Source of the DNA: Stenotrophomonas maltophilia
GTDB lineage: Bacteria; Pseudomonadota; Gammaproteobacteria; Xanthomonadales; Xanthomonadaceae
DNA: 64,000 nt
Assembly: GCF_900186865.1 (NCBI RefSeq)
Contig: NZ_LT906480.1
Coordinates: 186,001-250,000 of the forward strand
Direction: 5' to 3'
Below the pieces are notes generated by a model. That model did not search any database. It had not been told where the DNA came from and worked only from the letters and a program-made list of their open reading frames with translations. Positions within the stretch are counted from its first letter, which is position 1; each line of letters begins with the position of its first letter. Shown piece by piece: positions 18,669 through 27,982 of the stretch. Position numbers and translations under genes: made by a program.

Positions 18669-18705
18669 ATTGATACTTCTTGAGTATCAATCCTGACTTA
18701 TCAGG
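18669..18705. promoter_or_regulatory. Two inverted repeats upstream of the MFS gene
   Basis: ATTGATACT and AGTATCAAT (18669-18677, 18683-18691) form a perfect 9-bp inverted repeat around TCTTG, with the T-N11-A spacing of LysR-type operators. CCTGA-CTTA-TCAGG follows at 18692-18705. This AT-rich patch is the likely promoter/operator of the exporter. The LysR gene at 21203-22120 is the obvious candidate regulator. The first repeat could also end lepB transcription, though no T-run follows. Confidence 0.5.
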
Positions 18706-18787
18706 TTATGGATCGACTGGATGGACGGGCCTAGTCTGAGGCCCGTTCCCTCCCACGCCCGGCCGTCCCCACCGGCCCTTCGATTCC

Positions 18788-20044
18788 ATGACTGGCGAAA
18801 CTGCGGCGGCCGTTGAAGGCCGTCCCTCCACTCTCGATACCGGCACCGACACCCGCATCCAGCAGGGCACCCCGGCCTTCCGCCGCACCGCGCTGGCGCT
18901 GTTCCTGGCCGGCTTCTCCACCTTCGGCCTGCTGTACACCGTGCAGCCGCTGCTGCCCGAGTTCAGCCGTCACTTCGGCGTGTCCGCCGCCGGCAGCGCG
19001 ATGTCGCTGTCGTTGACCACTGGCACGCTGGCGGTGGCGATGCTGCTGGCCGGCCTGCTGTCCGACGCGGTCGGCCGTCGCCCGTTGATGATCGTTGCGC
19101 TGTTGGCGTCGGCCATGCTGTCGCTGTGCACCGCGCTGGTGGACGACTGGACCACGCTGCTGGTGCTGCGGACCCTGCTTGGCCTGGCGCTGAGCGGCGT
19201 GCCGGCGGTAGCGATGACCTACCTGGTCGAGGAAATGGACAGCCGCGCGCTGGGCCTGGCGATGGGCCTGTACATCGGCGGCAACGCCATCGGTGGCATG
19301 AGCGGGCGCCTGCTGGCCGGCATCATCGCCGACCATTGGGGCTGGCGCTGGGGCATCGGCGTGGTCTCGATCATCGCCGTGGCCAGCACCGTGCTGCTGT
19401 GGCTGCAGCTGCCGCCGTCGCGTCACTTCCATGCACGTCGCGGCGGCCTGCGCCAATTGCCGTCGCGCTGGCGCACGCTGTTCGCCGACCCGGGCCTGCC
19501 GTGGCTGTTCGCCACCTCGTTCGTACTGATGGGCGTGTTCGTCACCCTCTACAACTACCTGGGCTATCACCTGCTGGCGCCGCCCTACCATCTCAGCCAG
19601 ACCGTGGTCGGGCTGATCTTCAGCGTCTATCTGGTGGGTACCTTCAGTTCGGCGTGGATGGGCCAGCAGGCCACGCGCTACGGACGCGGCCGCATCCTGT
19701 CGATCTCGTTCGCGCTGATCGGCGCCGGCATCGCGCTGCTGGCGATGCCGTGGCTGAGCACGATGGCGCTGGGTATCGCACTGGTGACCTTCGGCTTCTT
19801 CGGTGGTCATTCCGTGGCCAGCAGCTGGGTTGGAAGCCGCGCCGGTGCGATGCGTGCGGAAGCCTCGGCGCTGTACCTGTTCGCCTACTACCTGGGGTCC
19901 AGCGTGCTGGGCGGTGTGGGTGGCCTGGCCTATGCAGCCTGGGACTGGCTTGGCGTGTGTGCGTTCGCCGCCGTGCTGACCCTGATCGGCGGTGGCATCG
20001 TCTGGGCGCTGCAGCAGCGCGCGCCGCAGCCGGTCACGGCGTGA
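18788..20044 (+). CDS. MFS transporter, YnfM-like
   Basis: This 418-residue major facilitator has twelve predicted membrane helices. The loop 2-3 signature is in GLLSDAVGRRPLMIVALLA. A charged cytoplasmic N-terminus of about 35 residues precedes helix 1 (ALALFLAGFSTFGLLYTVQPLLPEF), a start typical of the YnfM/arabinose-efflux-like exporters. E. coli ynfM is also next to a LysR gene, as here, although in this genome the LysR gene is convergent and now separated by an IS element. The substrate is not known. Confidence 0.85.
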   Translation: MTGETAAAVEGRPSTLDTGTDTRIQQGTPAFRRTALALFLAGFSTFGLLYTVQPLLPEFSRHFGVSAAGSAMSLSLTTGTLAVAMLLAGLLSDAVGRRPLMIVALLASAMLSLCTALVDDWTTLLVLRTLLGLALSGVPAVAMTYLVEEMDSRALGLAMGLYIGGNAIGGMSGRLLAGIIADHWGWRWGIGVVSIIAVASTVLLWLQLPPSRHFHARRGGLRQLPSRWRTLFADPGLPWLFATSFVLMGVFVTLYNYLGYHLLAPPYHLSQTVVGLIFSVYLVGTFSSAWMGQQATRYGRGRILSISFALIGAGIALLAMPWLSTMALGIALVTFGFFGGHSVASSWVGSRAGAMRAEASALYLFAYYLGSSVLGGVGGLAYAAWDWLGVCAFAAVLTLIGGGIVWALQQRAPQPVTA

Positions 20045-20055
20045 CCCAACGCACG

Positions 20056-20178
20056 GTAGTGCCGGCCGCTGGCCGGCAACCACGGTGTGGCGGGTCTGCC
20101 GAGGTAGAGTCGACTGTTAGTCGACTGCTCTTCCATCAGATCGCGAAAACCCCGCGCTGCGCGCGATAGTCGACTAAC
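20056..20178. repeat. SMAG REP and left part of an IS-interrupted GTAGAGTCGAC repeat
   Basis: A SMAG copy lies at 20056-20078. From 20104 begins an 88-base Xanthomonad repeat whose outer arms are GTAGAGTCGACTGTT and its complement. An intact relative lies at 38517-38604. The IS element interrupts this copy after base 20178; the remainder resumes at about 21208 and ends at 21219. Confidence 0.85.
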
Positions 20179-21118
20179 TGTGTAAACCCACCACGTTGTT
20201 CAGCGGGATTCTGGAAATAGGCGGCTGGCTGCCGATCCCCATGTGGGGTCGGTGCCAGTTGTAATGATGCAGCCATTCAGGTAGCACGGCGTTGCGTTGC
20301 TCTGACGAAGCGTACTCGCAGGCGTAGGCCCATTCACGCAAGCTGGTCTGGATGAAGCGCTCGGCCTTACCGTTGGTTCGCGGGGTGTAGGGCTTGGTCC
20401 GATAGTGCTTCATGCCCAACGAGGCGACGAGTCGAGCGAAGACGCCGGAGCGATAGCAGGCGCCGTTGTCAGTCAGAACACGCTGGAAGGTGACCCCCAG
20501 CGTCTTGTAGTACGCCAAAGCGGCCAGCAGCGCTTGGCAGGCCGTTGAGCCCTTCTCATCGGTGTGAACGCTACTGAAGGCGACTCGGGAGTGGTCATCA
20601 ATGGCCACATGGACATAGCCCCAGCCACCGCCGCCAGCATTGCCACGCCGATTCGGATCGACCCGGTGTCCGGGCCGGTGGAAGTTGCCGAGTTTCTTGA
20701 TATCCAAGTGCAGCAAGCCGCCCGGGCTGTCGTACTCATACCGGACCGCCTTCTTCGGTGGGTCCAGAAGGCACAGGCGATTGAGTCCTCGTCGGCGCAT
20801 CAGTCGTGAAATGGTGCTGTGAGCCACACCCAATGCCTTGGAAATGGTCAGGTAGGTTTGCCGTTGACGTCGACGCTGGACGATCTGCTCTACCAATGCC
20901 TCAGGGGTGCCATGGGGGCTGCGGCTGGGCCGAGAGCTGCGGTTCTGCAGCCCAATCAGGCCCTCGGCTCGATACCGGGCCGGCCACTTGTAAGCCGTGC
21001 GTACACTCACCCCGCAAGCCTGGGCGGCCTCTTCTGGCCGAAGGCCTTGCTCAGTGATGCGGCGGACAAGAAGTTCTCGACTAAACGGCGTCAAACGGGC
21101 ATTTTTATGGTGGTTCAT
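20174..21118 (-). CDS. IS481-family transposase
   Basis: This is a 314-residue DDE transposase. The N-terminal helix-turn-helix includes RPEEAAQACGVSVRTAYKW, and a second HTH-like region includes LTISKALGVAHSTISRLMRRRG. The catalytic core has LLHLDIKKLG for the first Asp, RVLTDNGACYRS for the second, and the Glu in RTNGKAERFIQTSLREWAY. The start at 21118 gives the usual family N-terminus. The TAG stop codon (20174-20176) lies outside the element, in the target duplication. The gene appears intact. Confidence 0.95.
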   Translation of the reverse strand: MNHHKNARLTPFSRELLVRRITEQGLRPEEAAQACGVSVRTAYKWPARYRAEGLIGLQNRSSRPSRSPHGTPEALVEQIVQRRRQRQTYLTISKALGVAHSTISRLMRRRGLNRLCLLDPPKKAVRYEYDSPGGLLHLDIKKLGNFHRPGHRVDPNRRGNAGGGGWGYVHVAIDDHSRVAFSSVHTDEKGSTACQALLAALAYYKTLGVTFQRVLTDNGACYRSGVFARLVASLGMKHYRTKPYTPRTNGKAERFIQTSLREWAYACEYASSEQRNAVLPEWLHHYNWHRPHMGIGSQPPISRIPLNNVVGLHS

Positions 21119-21201
21119 CCGGGCTCTTTGGGGTCTGGAGAGGTGTGGTAACCACCATTTTCCAAAGATGCCCCGGATGAACAACCTACCGAGAGATCAC
21201 A
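20179..21201 (-). mobile_element. IS481-family insertion sequence, complete
   Basis: The element is 1023 bases with ends TGTGTAAACC... and, read from the other side, TGTGATCTCT..., sharing only the terminal TGTG. It is flanked by a 6-base direct duplication ACTAAC (20173-20178 and 21202-21207). Removing the element and one ACTAAC restores a repeat that matches the intact copy at 38517-38604, which fixes both ends. One transposase gene fills almost the whole element. I see no passenger gene. Confidence 0.92.
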
Positions 21202-21202
21202 A

Positions 21203-22120
21203 CTAACAGTCGACTCTACCGGCGAATGCCCCGCGCAGCAGCGTGGCGAAATTGCGGATCAACGGGGTTACCCGTTCGCGATGCCACGCCAGCTGCACTT
21301 CCGAATGGGCACCGGCATCGGCCAGCGCCACGAAGCGCGATCCTTCCACCCGGATGTGATCGCACGAAGACGGCAGGATCGCGGCGCCCAGGCCCGCGGC
21401 GGCCAGGCTGATCAGCGTCGAGGCTTCACCCGCCTCCTGCACGATGCGCGGCGTGAATCCGGCAGCCGCGCACAACGCGATCATGTGGTCATGGATGCCG
21501 GCACCGGCACTGCGGCGGAACGCCACGAATGGCTCCTGCGCGAAGTCGCGCAGCGACAGCGTGCCCTGCTTCGACAGTCTGCGCAGGGCAGGATGGTCGG
21601 CATGCACGATCAACGCCAGCGGATCGACGAACAGGCTGTGCGCCACCAGTTCCGGCGGCAGCGCACGCTTGCGGATGATGCCCACGTCCAGTGAGCCGTC
21701 GAGCAGCGCGTCGATCTGCTGCAGGGTGTTCATCTCGCTCAGCTGCAGCCGCACCTGCGGATACTGCTGGCGGTAATGCAGGATCGAACGCGGAATCTGC
21801 GGCGACAGCGGCGTGGCGCGGGTCAGGCCGATGTGCAGTTCACCCTGCTCACCGCGCTGCGCGCGCTGTACCTCGTCCACCGCCGTCTCCACCTGCTGCA
21901 CGATGGCGCGTGCACGTTCCTGCAGCAGCTCGCCCGCAGGCGTCAGCTGCACACGACGATGGCTGCGCACGAACAGGCGCGCACCGATCAGGTCCTCCAG
22001 CTGGCGGATCTGCTGGCTGAGCGGCGGCTGCGACATGCCCAGCCGCTCCGCCGCCTGGCCGAAGTGCAGCGTATCGGCAACAGCGAGGAAGTAACGCAGG
22101 TGGCGGAGTTCGATGGACAT
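21203..22120 (-). CDS. LysR-family regulator next to the MFS gene
   Basis: This is a 305-residue LysR-type regulator. The N-terminal winged helix-turn-helix (residues 1-60, ELRHLRYFLAVADTLHFGQAAERLGMSQPPLSQQIRQLE) is followed by a periplasmic-binding-like effector domain (about 90-290). It is convergent with the MFS transporter, which it probably controls. Its TAG stop (21203-21205) lies inside the right copy of the IS target duplication and its last codons read through the residual GTAGAGTCGAC repeat. The stop and last residues were therefore shaped by repeat DNA, but the regulator looks complete. Confidence 0.88.
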   Translation of the reverse strand: MSIELRHLRYFLAVADTLHFGQAAERLGMSQPPLSQQIRQLEDLIGARLFVRSHRRVQLTPAGELLQERARAIVQQVETAVDEVQRAQRGEQGELHIGLTRATPLSPQIPRSILHYRQQYPQVRLQLSEMNTLQQIDALLDGSLDVGIIRKRALPPELVAHSLFVDPLALIVHADHPALRRLSKQGTLSLRDFAQEPFVAFRRSAGAGIHDHMIALCAAAGFTPRIVQEAGEASTLISLAAAGLGAAILPSSCDHIRVEGSRFVALADAGAHSEVQLAWHRERVTPLIRNFATLLRGAFAGRVDC

Positions 22121-22171
22121 GCGGCCAGTTTATTCATCGTCAGCCGGAAATGAATCAGAGATGGGATCCGA

Positions 22172-22439
22172 TCCCGTGCCGACCAACGGTCGGCACCCAC
22201 CAACAGCAGCTGGCACCAACAGCAGCAACCAACTGTCGAAGGCGGGGTGGGTCCGGTTGCGGGGGCGTGAGCCGCATGGATGCGGCGACCGAGCTTACAG
22301 GGACGTACTTGCAGCGTCCCCCGCAACCGGACCCACCCCGCCATCTCACGGAAGCCCGGCTTTTGACGTTGCAGTTGCAGTTGCAGTTGCCGTTGACGTT
22401 GATTCGGCAGGTGCAGGGCGCAGCCCTGCCGAACACCCC
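22172..22439. repeat. Composite repeat module C between two LysR genes
   Basis: A GTGCCGACC/GGTCGGCAC hairpin lies near 22178-22198, followed by CAACAGCAG-type short repeats to about 22230. The long palindrome has 25-base arms at 22241-22265 and 22318-22342, perfectly complementary, with inner hairpins GCCGCAT/ATGCGGC and GGGACG/CGTCCC. A GTTGCA/GTTGAC hexamer tract at about 22368-22401 and a GGGC/GCCC hairpin near 22410-22430 follow. Unlike the other three modules, it has no SMAG copy. Confidence 0.85.
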
Positions 22440-23408
22440 TCACCGCTCCGAATGCCCGCTCTGGTCGTAATCGCGCGGGCTGAACAACTCCGGCTGGATC
22501 AGCTCGATGAACGCCCGCGCCTGCGCCGACAGCGCCTTGCCCCGGCGCACGATCACCCCGTAACTGCGTTCCGGGAACCAGCGCTTCATCGACCGCGCCG
22601 CCAACCGCTCGCGGTCGGCCTCGTTCAGGCACAGCGCCGGCACGATCGAAATGCCCATGCCCATCGCCACGTACTGCTTGATCACCTCCCAGCCGCCGAC
22701 CTCCAGTGCCACGGTGTAGGCGATGCGGTGGCGCTGGAACACCTGGTCCACCAGGCGATAGGTGATCTGCCGCTTCGGCGGCAGTACCAGCGGATAGCGC
22801 GCGATGTCGGCCAGCTCCAGCTCGCCGCCACTGGCCAGCGGATGATCGTGCGGTGCGATCAGCACCTGCTCGAAGCGGTAGGCCGGGGCGTAGCTCAGGT
22901 CGGCCGGCACATCGGTCATCGAACCGATCGCCAGGTCGGCGGCATCCTCGCGCAGCAGGTCGGTGCCGTCGGCGCTGATCGCGTTGTGCAGGGTCAGACG
23001 CACGTCCGGGTGATGCAGGCGGAAGCGTTCGACGATCTTGGGCAGCAGGTAGAGGATGGTGGAACTGTTGGCGGCGATGTTCAGTTCGCCCGCATCCAGT
23101 CCGCGCACCTTGTCGCGGAAGCGCGCCTCCAGCCCGTCCAGGTTTTCCACCAGTGGCTGCGCCATTTCATACAGCAGCTGGCCCTCGCGGCTGGGCACCA
23201 GGCGCCGCCCGCTGCGCTCGAACAGCGGCACCCCCAGCTCCCGCTCCAGCGCCTGCAACTGAAGGCTGATCGCCGGCTGGCTGACGAAAAGTGCCTCAGC
23301 CGCCCGTGAGACCGAACCCAGGCGCACGGTCTGGCAGAACGCGCGCAGCGGCTTCAACCGGTCGGATTTGTAGGAAAAACGCGGACTTGGCGAGGGGCGC
23401 GTGGTCAT
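22440..23408 (-). CDS. LysR-family regulator divergent from aceB
   Basis: This 322-residue LysR-type regulator resembles the CysB/Cbl group by its long effector domain with LPPKRQITYRLVDQVF. The DNA-binding segment is LKPLRAFCQTVRLGSVSRAAEALFVSQPAISLQLQALE (about residues 17-54). The start at 23408 was chosen because the upstream frame enters the promoter. It is divergently transcribed from malate synthase across a 110-base gap that holds a palindromic LysR-type site, so it likely controls aceBA and itself. The effector is unknown. Confidence 0.88.
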   Translation of the reverse strand: MTTRPSPSPRFSYKSDRLKPLRAFCQTVRLGSVSRAAEALFVSQPAISLQLQALERELGVPLFERSGRRLVPSREGQLLYEMAQPLVENLDGLEARFRDKVRGLDAGELNIAANSSTILYLLPKIVERFRLHHPDVRLTLHNAISADGTDLLREDAADLAIGSMTDVPADLSYAPAYRFEQVLIAPHDHPLASGGELELADIARYPLVLPPKRQITYRLVDQVFQRHRIAYTVALEVGGWEVIKQYVAMGMGISIVPALCLNEADRERLAARSMKRWFPERSYGVIVRRGKALSAQARAFIELIQPELFSPRDYDQSGHSER

Positions 23409-23445
23409 GGCGTCACAAGTATTAGCACAATTTATGTAAAGCATT

Positions 23446-23461
23446 GCAAAAACTGTTTTGC
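23446..23461. promoter_or_regulatory. Candidate LysR operator upstream of aceB
   Basis: GCAAAA-ACTG-TTTTGC is a perfect 16-base palindrome in an AT-rich island between the divergent LysR gene and aceB. It is about 57 bases before the aceB start and 37 bases from the LysR start. Position and symmetry fit a LysR-type binding site; regulation is inferred. Confidence 0.5.
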
Positions 23462-23518
23462 CAAATACTCCGGCCCAGCGGCACCGTGGAGTCGTTCCCC
23501 CACCGCTGGAGTCGCCCC

Positions 23519-25141
23519 ATGTCCGCCGTCGCTTCCGCTGTTCCCACCCCTGCCAGCAAGGCTACCCCCGGCATCGCCCTGGCGACCCGCGTGGCCGGCC
23601 AGGACACCGTGCTGCCGGCGCCGCTGCTGGCCCTGCTGGTGTCGCTGCACCGTGCGGTGGAACCGGGCCGGCAGGCACGGCTGCAGGCCCGCCGCGAGCG
23701 CCAGGCGTTCTTCGATCAGGGCGGCCTGCCGGACTTCCGCGAAGACACCACCGCGATCCGCAACGGCGACTGGCGCGTTGCCCCGCTGCCGGCCGCGCTG
23801 CAGGACCGCCGCGTCGAGATCACCGGCCCGACCGACCCGAAGATGGTCATCAACGCGCTGAACTCCGGCGCCAAGGTGTTCATGGCCGACTTCGAGGATT
23901 CGACCTCGCCGACCTGGCGCAACCTCCTGGCCGGCCAGCAGTCGCTGGCGGCGGCGGTGCGCGGTGACCTGCAATTCACCGCTGCAAATGGCAAGCACTA
24001 CAGCCTGCGCCCGTACGACGAGCAGGCGGTGCTGATCGTGCGCCCGCGCGGCTGGCACCTGGACGAAAAGCACGTGGCCATCGACGGCCAGCCGCTGGCC
24101 GGTGGCCTGTTCGACGCGGCGGTGTTCGCCTTCCACAACGCCCGCACCCTGCAGGCGAAGGACCGCGGCCCGTACTTCTACCTGCCCAAGCTGCAGAGCA
24201 TGGAAGAGGCGGCGCTGTGGGAGACCGCGCTGTCGCACATCGAAGGCATGCTCGGCCTGCCGCATGGCCAGATCAAGGTGACGGTGCTGATCGAAACGCT
24301 GCCGGCGGTGTTCGAGATGGACGAGATCCTGCACGCGCTGCGTGACCGCATCGTCGGCCTGAACTGCGGGCGCTGGGACTACATCTTCTCGTACCTGAAG
24401 ACCTTCCGCCGCCACGCCGATCGCGTGCTGCCCGAGCGCGGCCAGGTGACCATGACCCAGCCGTTCCTGAAGGCCTATTCGGAACTGCTGATCCAGACCT
24501 GCCACCGCCGCGGTGCGCATGCGATGGGCGGCATGGCCGCGCAGATTCCGATCAATAACGATGCCGCCGCCAACGAACAGGCGATGGCCCGCGTGCGCGC
24601 CGACAAGCTGCGCGAAGTCACCGCCGGCCATGACGGCACCTGGGTTGCACACCCGGCGCTGATTCCGGTGGCGATGGCGATCTTCGACGAACACATGCCC
24701 GGTGCGAACCAGCACAGCGTGCTGCGCCAGGACGTGCGCGTCGGCCGCGACGAACTGATCGCACGGCCGCCGGGCACCATCACCCGCGCCAGTTTCGAAG
24801 GCAACGTGGAAGTCTGCGTGCGCTACCTGGCCGCTTGGCTGGATGGCAACGGCTGCGTGCCGATCCACCACCTGATGGAGGATGCGGCCACCGCCGAGAT
24901 CAGTCGCAGCCAGCTGTGGCAGTGGCTGCACACGCCGGGCCAGCAGCTGGACGACGGCACCGCGATCGACCTCGCGCTGCTGGATTCCACCCTCTCGCAG
25001 CTGCCGGCACGGCTGGGCGATACCGCCGCGCTGCCCGGTGGCGCACGCATCGGCGAGGCCATCGCCCTGCTCGGCGAACTGAGCCGCAGCGACGAACTGA
25101 CCGATTTCCTGACCCTGCCGGCTTACGCGCGCATCGACTGA
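23519..25141 (+). CDS. aceB: Malate synthase A
   Basis: This 540-residue enzyme joins glyoxylate and acetyl-CoA to form malate in the glyoxylate shunt. Family blocks are [65 protein letters not shown] and [33 protein letters not shown]. The ATG at 23519 matches the usual form-A N-terminus; the frame runs further upstream into the operator region. aceA follows after 64 bases on the same strand, with AGGAGAAA-type ribosome binding sequence ahead of it. Confidence 0.96.
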   Translation: MSAVASAVPTPASKATPGIALATRVAGQDTVLPAPLLALLVSLHRAVEPGRQARLQARRERQAFFDQGGLPDFREDTTAIRNGDWRVAPLPAALQDRRVEITGPTDPKMVINALNSGAKVFMADFEDSTSPTWRNLLAGQQSLAAAVRGDLQFTAANGKHYSLRPYDEQAVLIVRPRGWHLDEKHVAIDGQPLAGGLFDAAVFAFHNARTLQAKDRGPYFYLPKLQSMEEAALWETALSHIEGMLGLPHGQIKVTVLIETLPAVFEMDEILHALRDRIVGLNCGRWDYIFSYLKTFRRHADRVLPERGQVTMTQPFLKAYSELLIQTCHRRGAHAMGGMAAQIPINNDAAANEQAMARVRADKLREVTAGHDGTWVAHPALIPVAMAIFDEHMPGANQHSVLRQDVRVGRDELIARPPGTITRASFEGNVEVCVRYLAAWLDGNGCVPIHHLMEDAATAEISRSQLWQWLHTPGQQLDDGTAIDLALLDSTLSQLPARLGDTAALPGGARIGEAIALLGELSRSDELTDFLTLPAYARID

Positions 25142-25205
25142 CCGACTGCCCGCAAACCCGCCGTTTCCCTCCCCGCTGCACGCACGAACCGAACTGGAGA
25201 AAGAC

Positions 25206-26507
25206 ATGAGCAAGCTGCCCACTGCCGAACAGATCCAGCACGACTGGGATACCAACCCGCGTTGGGAAGGCATCCAGCGCAACTACAGCGCCGCCGACGT
25301 GGTGCGCCTGCGCGGCACCGTCCACATCGAGCATTCGCTGGCCCGCCTGGGTGCGGAGAAGCTGTGGGCATCGCTGCATGAGCGCGAGTTCGTCAACGCG
25401 CTGGGCGCACTGACCGGTAACCAGGCCATGCAGCAGGTCAAGGCCGGGCTGAAGGCGATCTACCTGTCCGGCTGGCAGGTGGCGGCCGACGCCAACCTGG
25501 CCGGCCAGATGTATCCGGACCAGTCGCTGTACCCGGCCGATTCGGTGCCGGCGGTGGTCAAGCGCATCAACAACACGCTGCTGCGTGCCGATCAGCTGCA
25601 CCACGCCGAAGGCAAGGATGACATCGACTTCCTGCAGCCGATCGTGGCCGACGCCGAAGCCGGTTTCGGCGGCGTACTCAACGCCTTCGAACTGATGAAG
25701 GCGATGATCGAGGCCGGCGCCGCCGGCGTGCATTTCGAAGACCAGCTGGCGTCGGTGAAGAAGTGCGGCCACATGGGCGGCAAGGTGCTGGTGCCGACCC
25801 GCGAGGCCATCGAGAAGCTCAACGCCGCACGCCTGGCCGCCGACGTGCTGGGCGTGCCGACCCTGCTGGTCGCGCGCACCGATGCCGAGGCCGCGGATCT
25901 GCTGACCAGTGACATCGACGCCAACGACCGCCCGTTCACCACCGGCGAGCGCACCGTCGAGGGCTTCTACAAGACCCGCAATGGCCTGGACCAGGCGATC
26001 AGCCGTGGCCTGGCCTACGCGCCCTACGCCGACCTGGTGTGGTGCGAGACCGGCAAGCCAGACCTGGAATTCGCACGCAGGTTCGCCGAGGCGATCCATG
26101 CGAAGTTCCCGGGCAAGCTGCTGGCCTACAACTGCTCGCCCAGCTTCAACTGGAAGAAGAACCTGGACGACGCCACCATCGCCAAGTTCCAGCGTGAGCT
26201 GGGCAGCTATGGCTACAAGTTCCAATTCATCACCCTGGCCGGCTTCCACGCGCTGAACTACGGCATGTTCAATCTGGCCCACGGCTACGCACGCCGCCAG
26301 ATGAGCGCGTTCGTGGAACTGCAGGAAGCCGAGTTCGAAGCCGCCGAGCGGGGATTCACCGCGGTCAAGCACCAGCGCGAGGTTGGCACCGGCTACTTCG
26401 ATGCCGTGACCCAGGCGATCCAGCAGGGCCAGTCCTCGACCACCGCGTTGACCGGCTCGACCGAAGAGGAGCAGTTCCACGGCGGGCGCAGCGAACGCGC
26501 CGCGTGA
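25206..26507 (+). CDS. aceA: Isocitrate lyase
   Basis: This 433-residue enzyme splits isocitrate into glyoxylate and succinate. The catalytic loop KKCGHMGGK has its active Cys at residue 187. Other marks are DADTG-type substrate strands (here [10 protein letters not shown]), [10 protein letters not shown] and [21 protein letters not shown] precedes the ATG. It forms an operon with aceB. Confidence 0.97.
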   Translation: MSKLPTAEQIQHDWDTNPRWEGIQRNYSAADVVRLRGTVHIEHSLARLGAEKLWASLHEREFVNALGALTGNQAMQQVKAGLKAIYLSGWQVAADANLAGQMYPDQSLYPADSVPAVVKRINNTLLRADQLHHAEGKDDIDFLQPIVADAEAGFGGVLNAFELMKAMIEAGAAGVHFEDQLASVKKCGHMGGKVLVPTREAIEKLNAARLAADVLGVPTLLVARTDAEAADLLTSDIDANDRPFTTGERTVEGFYKTRNGLDQAISRGLAYAPYADLVWCETGKPDLEFARRFAEAIHAKFPGKLLAYNCSPSFNWKKNLDDATIAKFQRELGSYGYKFQFITLAGFHALNYGMFNLAHGYARRQMSAFVELQEAEFEAAERGFTAVKHQREVGTGYFDAVTQAIQQGQSSTTALTGSTEEEQFHGGRSERAA

Positions 26508-26924
26508 TCCGATCGTGCCGGCCGCTGGCCGGCACCCACGTGCGCCTTCGTGCACTACGGAGAAGCCGGCCAGCGGCCAGCTCTACCGTGGGCGCGAATC
26601 CGATCAGGGTGGCCAGGGAAGGGCCAGGCAACGCCGGCCGGTCGGGGGACCTGCCGGCGTTGTTGTATCGATGGAAACGCGATGAACGCATGCAGCGTCA
26701 ATCCAGCGCACCCCACAGTCCGGCAACTTGGCCGAAACCCTGTGAAGGTGGCCATCAGATTGATCCGGAACGACTTTTCCCTGGACCGTGGCGGGCAGAA
26801 CGGCCACCGTGCGCCTTCACATCGGGAAAGCGGACCACACGGCTCAAAATGAGATAGGGCGCACATTTTAAAGCGGTGCTATGCTCCGCGGCTCACCAGG
26901 GGACGCTGGCGGCGGGTGCAGGGA
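26508..26924. repeat. REP remnants and a terminator hairpin after aceA; no gene
   Basis: An incomplete forward SMAG REP (no GTAG) lies about 26515-26536 and a partial reversed copy near 26567-26588. CAACGCCGGC and GCCGGCGTTG (about 26629-26662) form a stem after aceA that ends in TTGTTG. Near 26741 and 26815, GTGAAGG...GGCCA and GGCCACC...CTTCAC are complementary over a long distance. An AT-rich stretch ACATTTTAAAG near 26860 is the only promoter-like sequence ahead of the GGDEF gene. I see no coding region here. Confidence 0.6.
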
Positions 26925-27965
26925 ATGACCGGCAGGGGTGCGGCCGAGAACAGTGATGTGACGTCAGGTATCGCCCGGGTGGCGATGGCCGAGATCGTGC
27001 ATGCGCTGCTGTCCGATGCCGAGGTCGCATTGTTCGCCAGATTTGCCCGTCCACGCAAGCTTCATGCCGGGCAGTGGCTGTTCCAGCGTGGCCACCGTGG
27101 CGAGCGCATGTACGTGATCCTGGAAGGCCAGATCGAACTGGATTTCGGCGAGGACCTGGTGATCAAGACCCTCGGGCAGCAGGAGTTCTTCGGTGAGCTG
27201 GGCCTGCTGGTGGGTGATCACCCGCGCAGCGCCAGTGCGCGCGCCCTGGTGGACTGCGAGGTGCTTGAGCTGGGGCCCGCCGACTTCCATCGTCTGGTGG
27301 AATCCGATCCGGGCCTGGTCGCCTACTTCCTGCGCCGCACGATCATGCGCGTGCTGACCAACGAACAGGCGCTGATCAGCCAGCTGCGCCGGCGCAACCA
27401 TGATCTGGAAACCGCGCTGGACAACCTGTACATCACTACCCACCAGCTGACCCACACCCGTGAACTGGTGCGTACCGATGAACTGACCGGGCTGCACAAC
27501 CGCCGTGGCCTCACCCTGTACCTGCAGGAATGCCGCGCCGATGGCAGTGGGCTGCCGCAGGCGCTGCTGCTCATCGACTGCGACCGCTTCAAGCAGATCA
27601 ATGACCGCCATGGCCACCAGGCCGGCGATCGCGTGCTGCAGAGCATGGGCAACATCCTGCGCTCGATGGCCGGTGAGCAGGACCTGGCCTGCCGGCTCGG
27701 CGGTGACGAGTTCTGCCTGATCCTGCGTCGTGGCAACCACGAGATCGTGCAGCACGCGGCAGAGTTCATCCTCAGCGCGGTACACGGCCTGCTCGAGCGC
27801 AGCCACGGCACGCCGCACGTCAGCCTGGTCAGCATCGGCGCCAGCCTGCTGGACCCGGATGCGGGCTGGAGCGAGTGGTACGCCAGCGCGGATCGTGCGC
27901 TGTACCAGGCCAAGCGTGATGGTGGCAACTGCCTGCGTTGGGCAGACGCAGTGGACTCACCCTAG
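26925..27965 (+). CDS. Diguanylate cyclase with cyclic-nucleotide-binding domain
   Basis: This is a protein of about 346 residues. The cNMP-binding beta barrel spans about residues 30-145 (LHAGQWLFQRGHRGERMYVILEGQIELD... and FFGELGLLVGDHPRSASARA). A helical linker (150-185) and a GGDEF domain (185-340) follow. The active loop is an intact GGDEF in ACRLGGDEFCLIL. The usual inhibitory RxxD site just upstream is GEQD, so product inhibition is probably absent. It should make c-di-GMP in response to a ligand, perhaps cAMP. Starts at GTG 26916 or ATG 26985 are also possible. The next gene starts 17 bases after its stop, so the two are probably cotranscribed. Confidence 0.88.
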   Translation: MTGRGAAENSDVTSGIARVAMAEIVHALLSDAEVALFARFARPRKLHAGQWLFQRGHRGERMYVILEGQIELDFGEDLVIKTLGQQEFFGELGLLVGDHPRSASARALVDCEVLELGPADFHRLVESDPGLVAYFLRRTIMRVLTNEQALISQLRRRNHDLETALDNLYITTHQLTHTRELVRTDELTGLHNRRGLTLYLQECRADGSGLPQALLLIDCDRFKQINDRHGHQAGDRVLQSMGNILRSMAGEQDLACRLGGDEFCLILRRGNHEIVQHAAEFILSAVHGLLERSHGTPHVSLVSIGASLLDPDAGWSEWYASADRALYQAKRDGGNCLRWADAVDSP

Positions 27966-27982
27966 ATCGGGAGACAGAGGCG

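Noticed and set aside
20179..21201. Possible passenger or resistance gene in the IS element
   Set aside because: The transposase fills nearly all of the 1023 bases.
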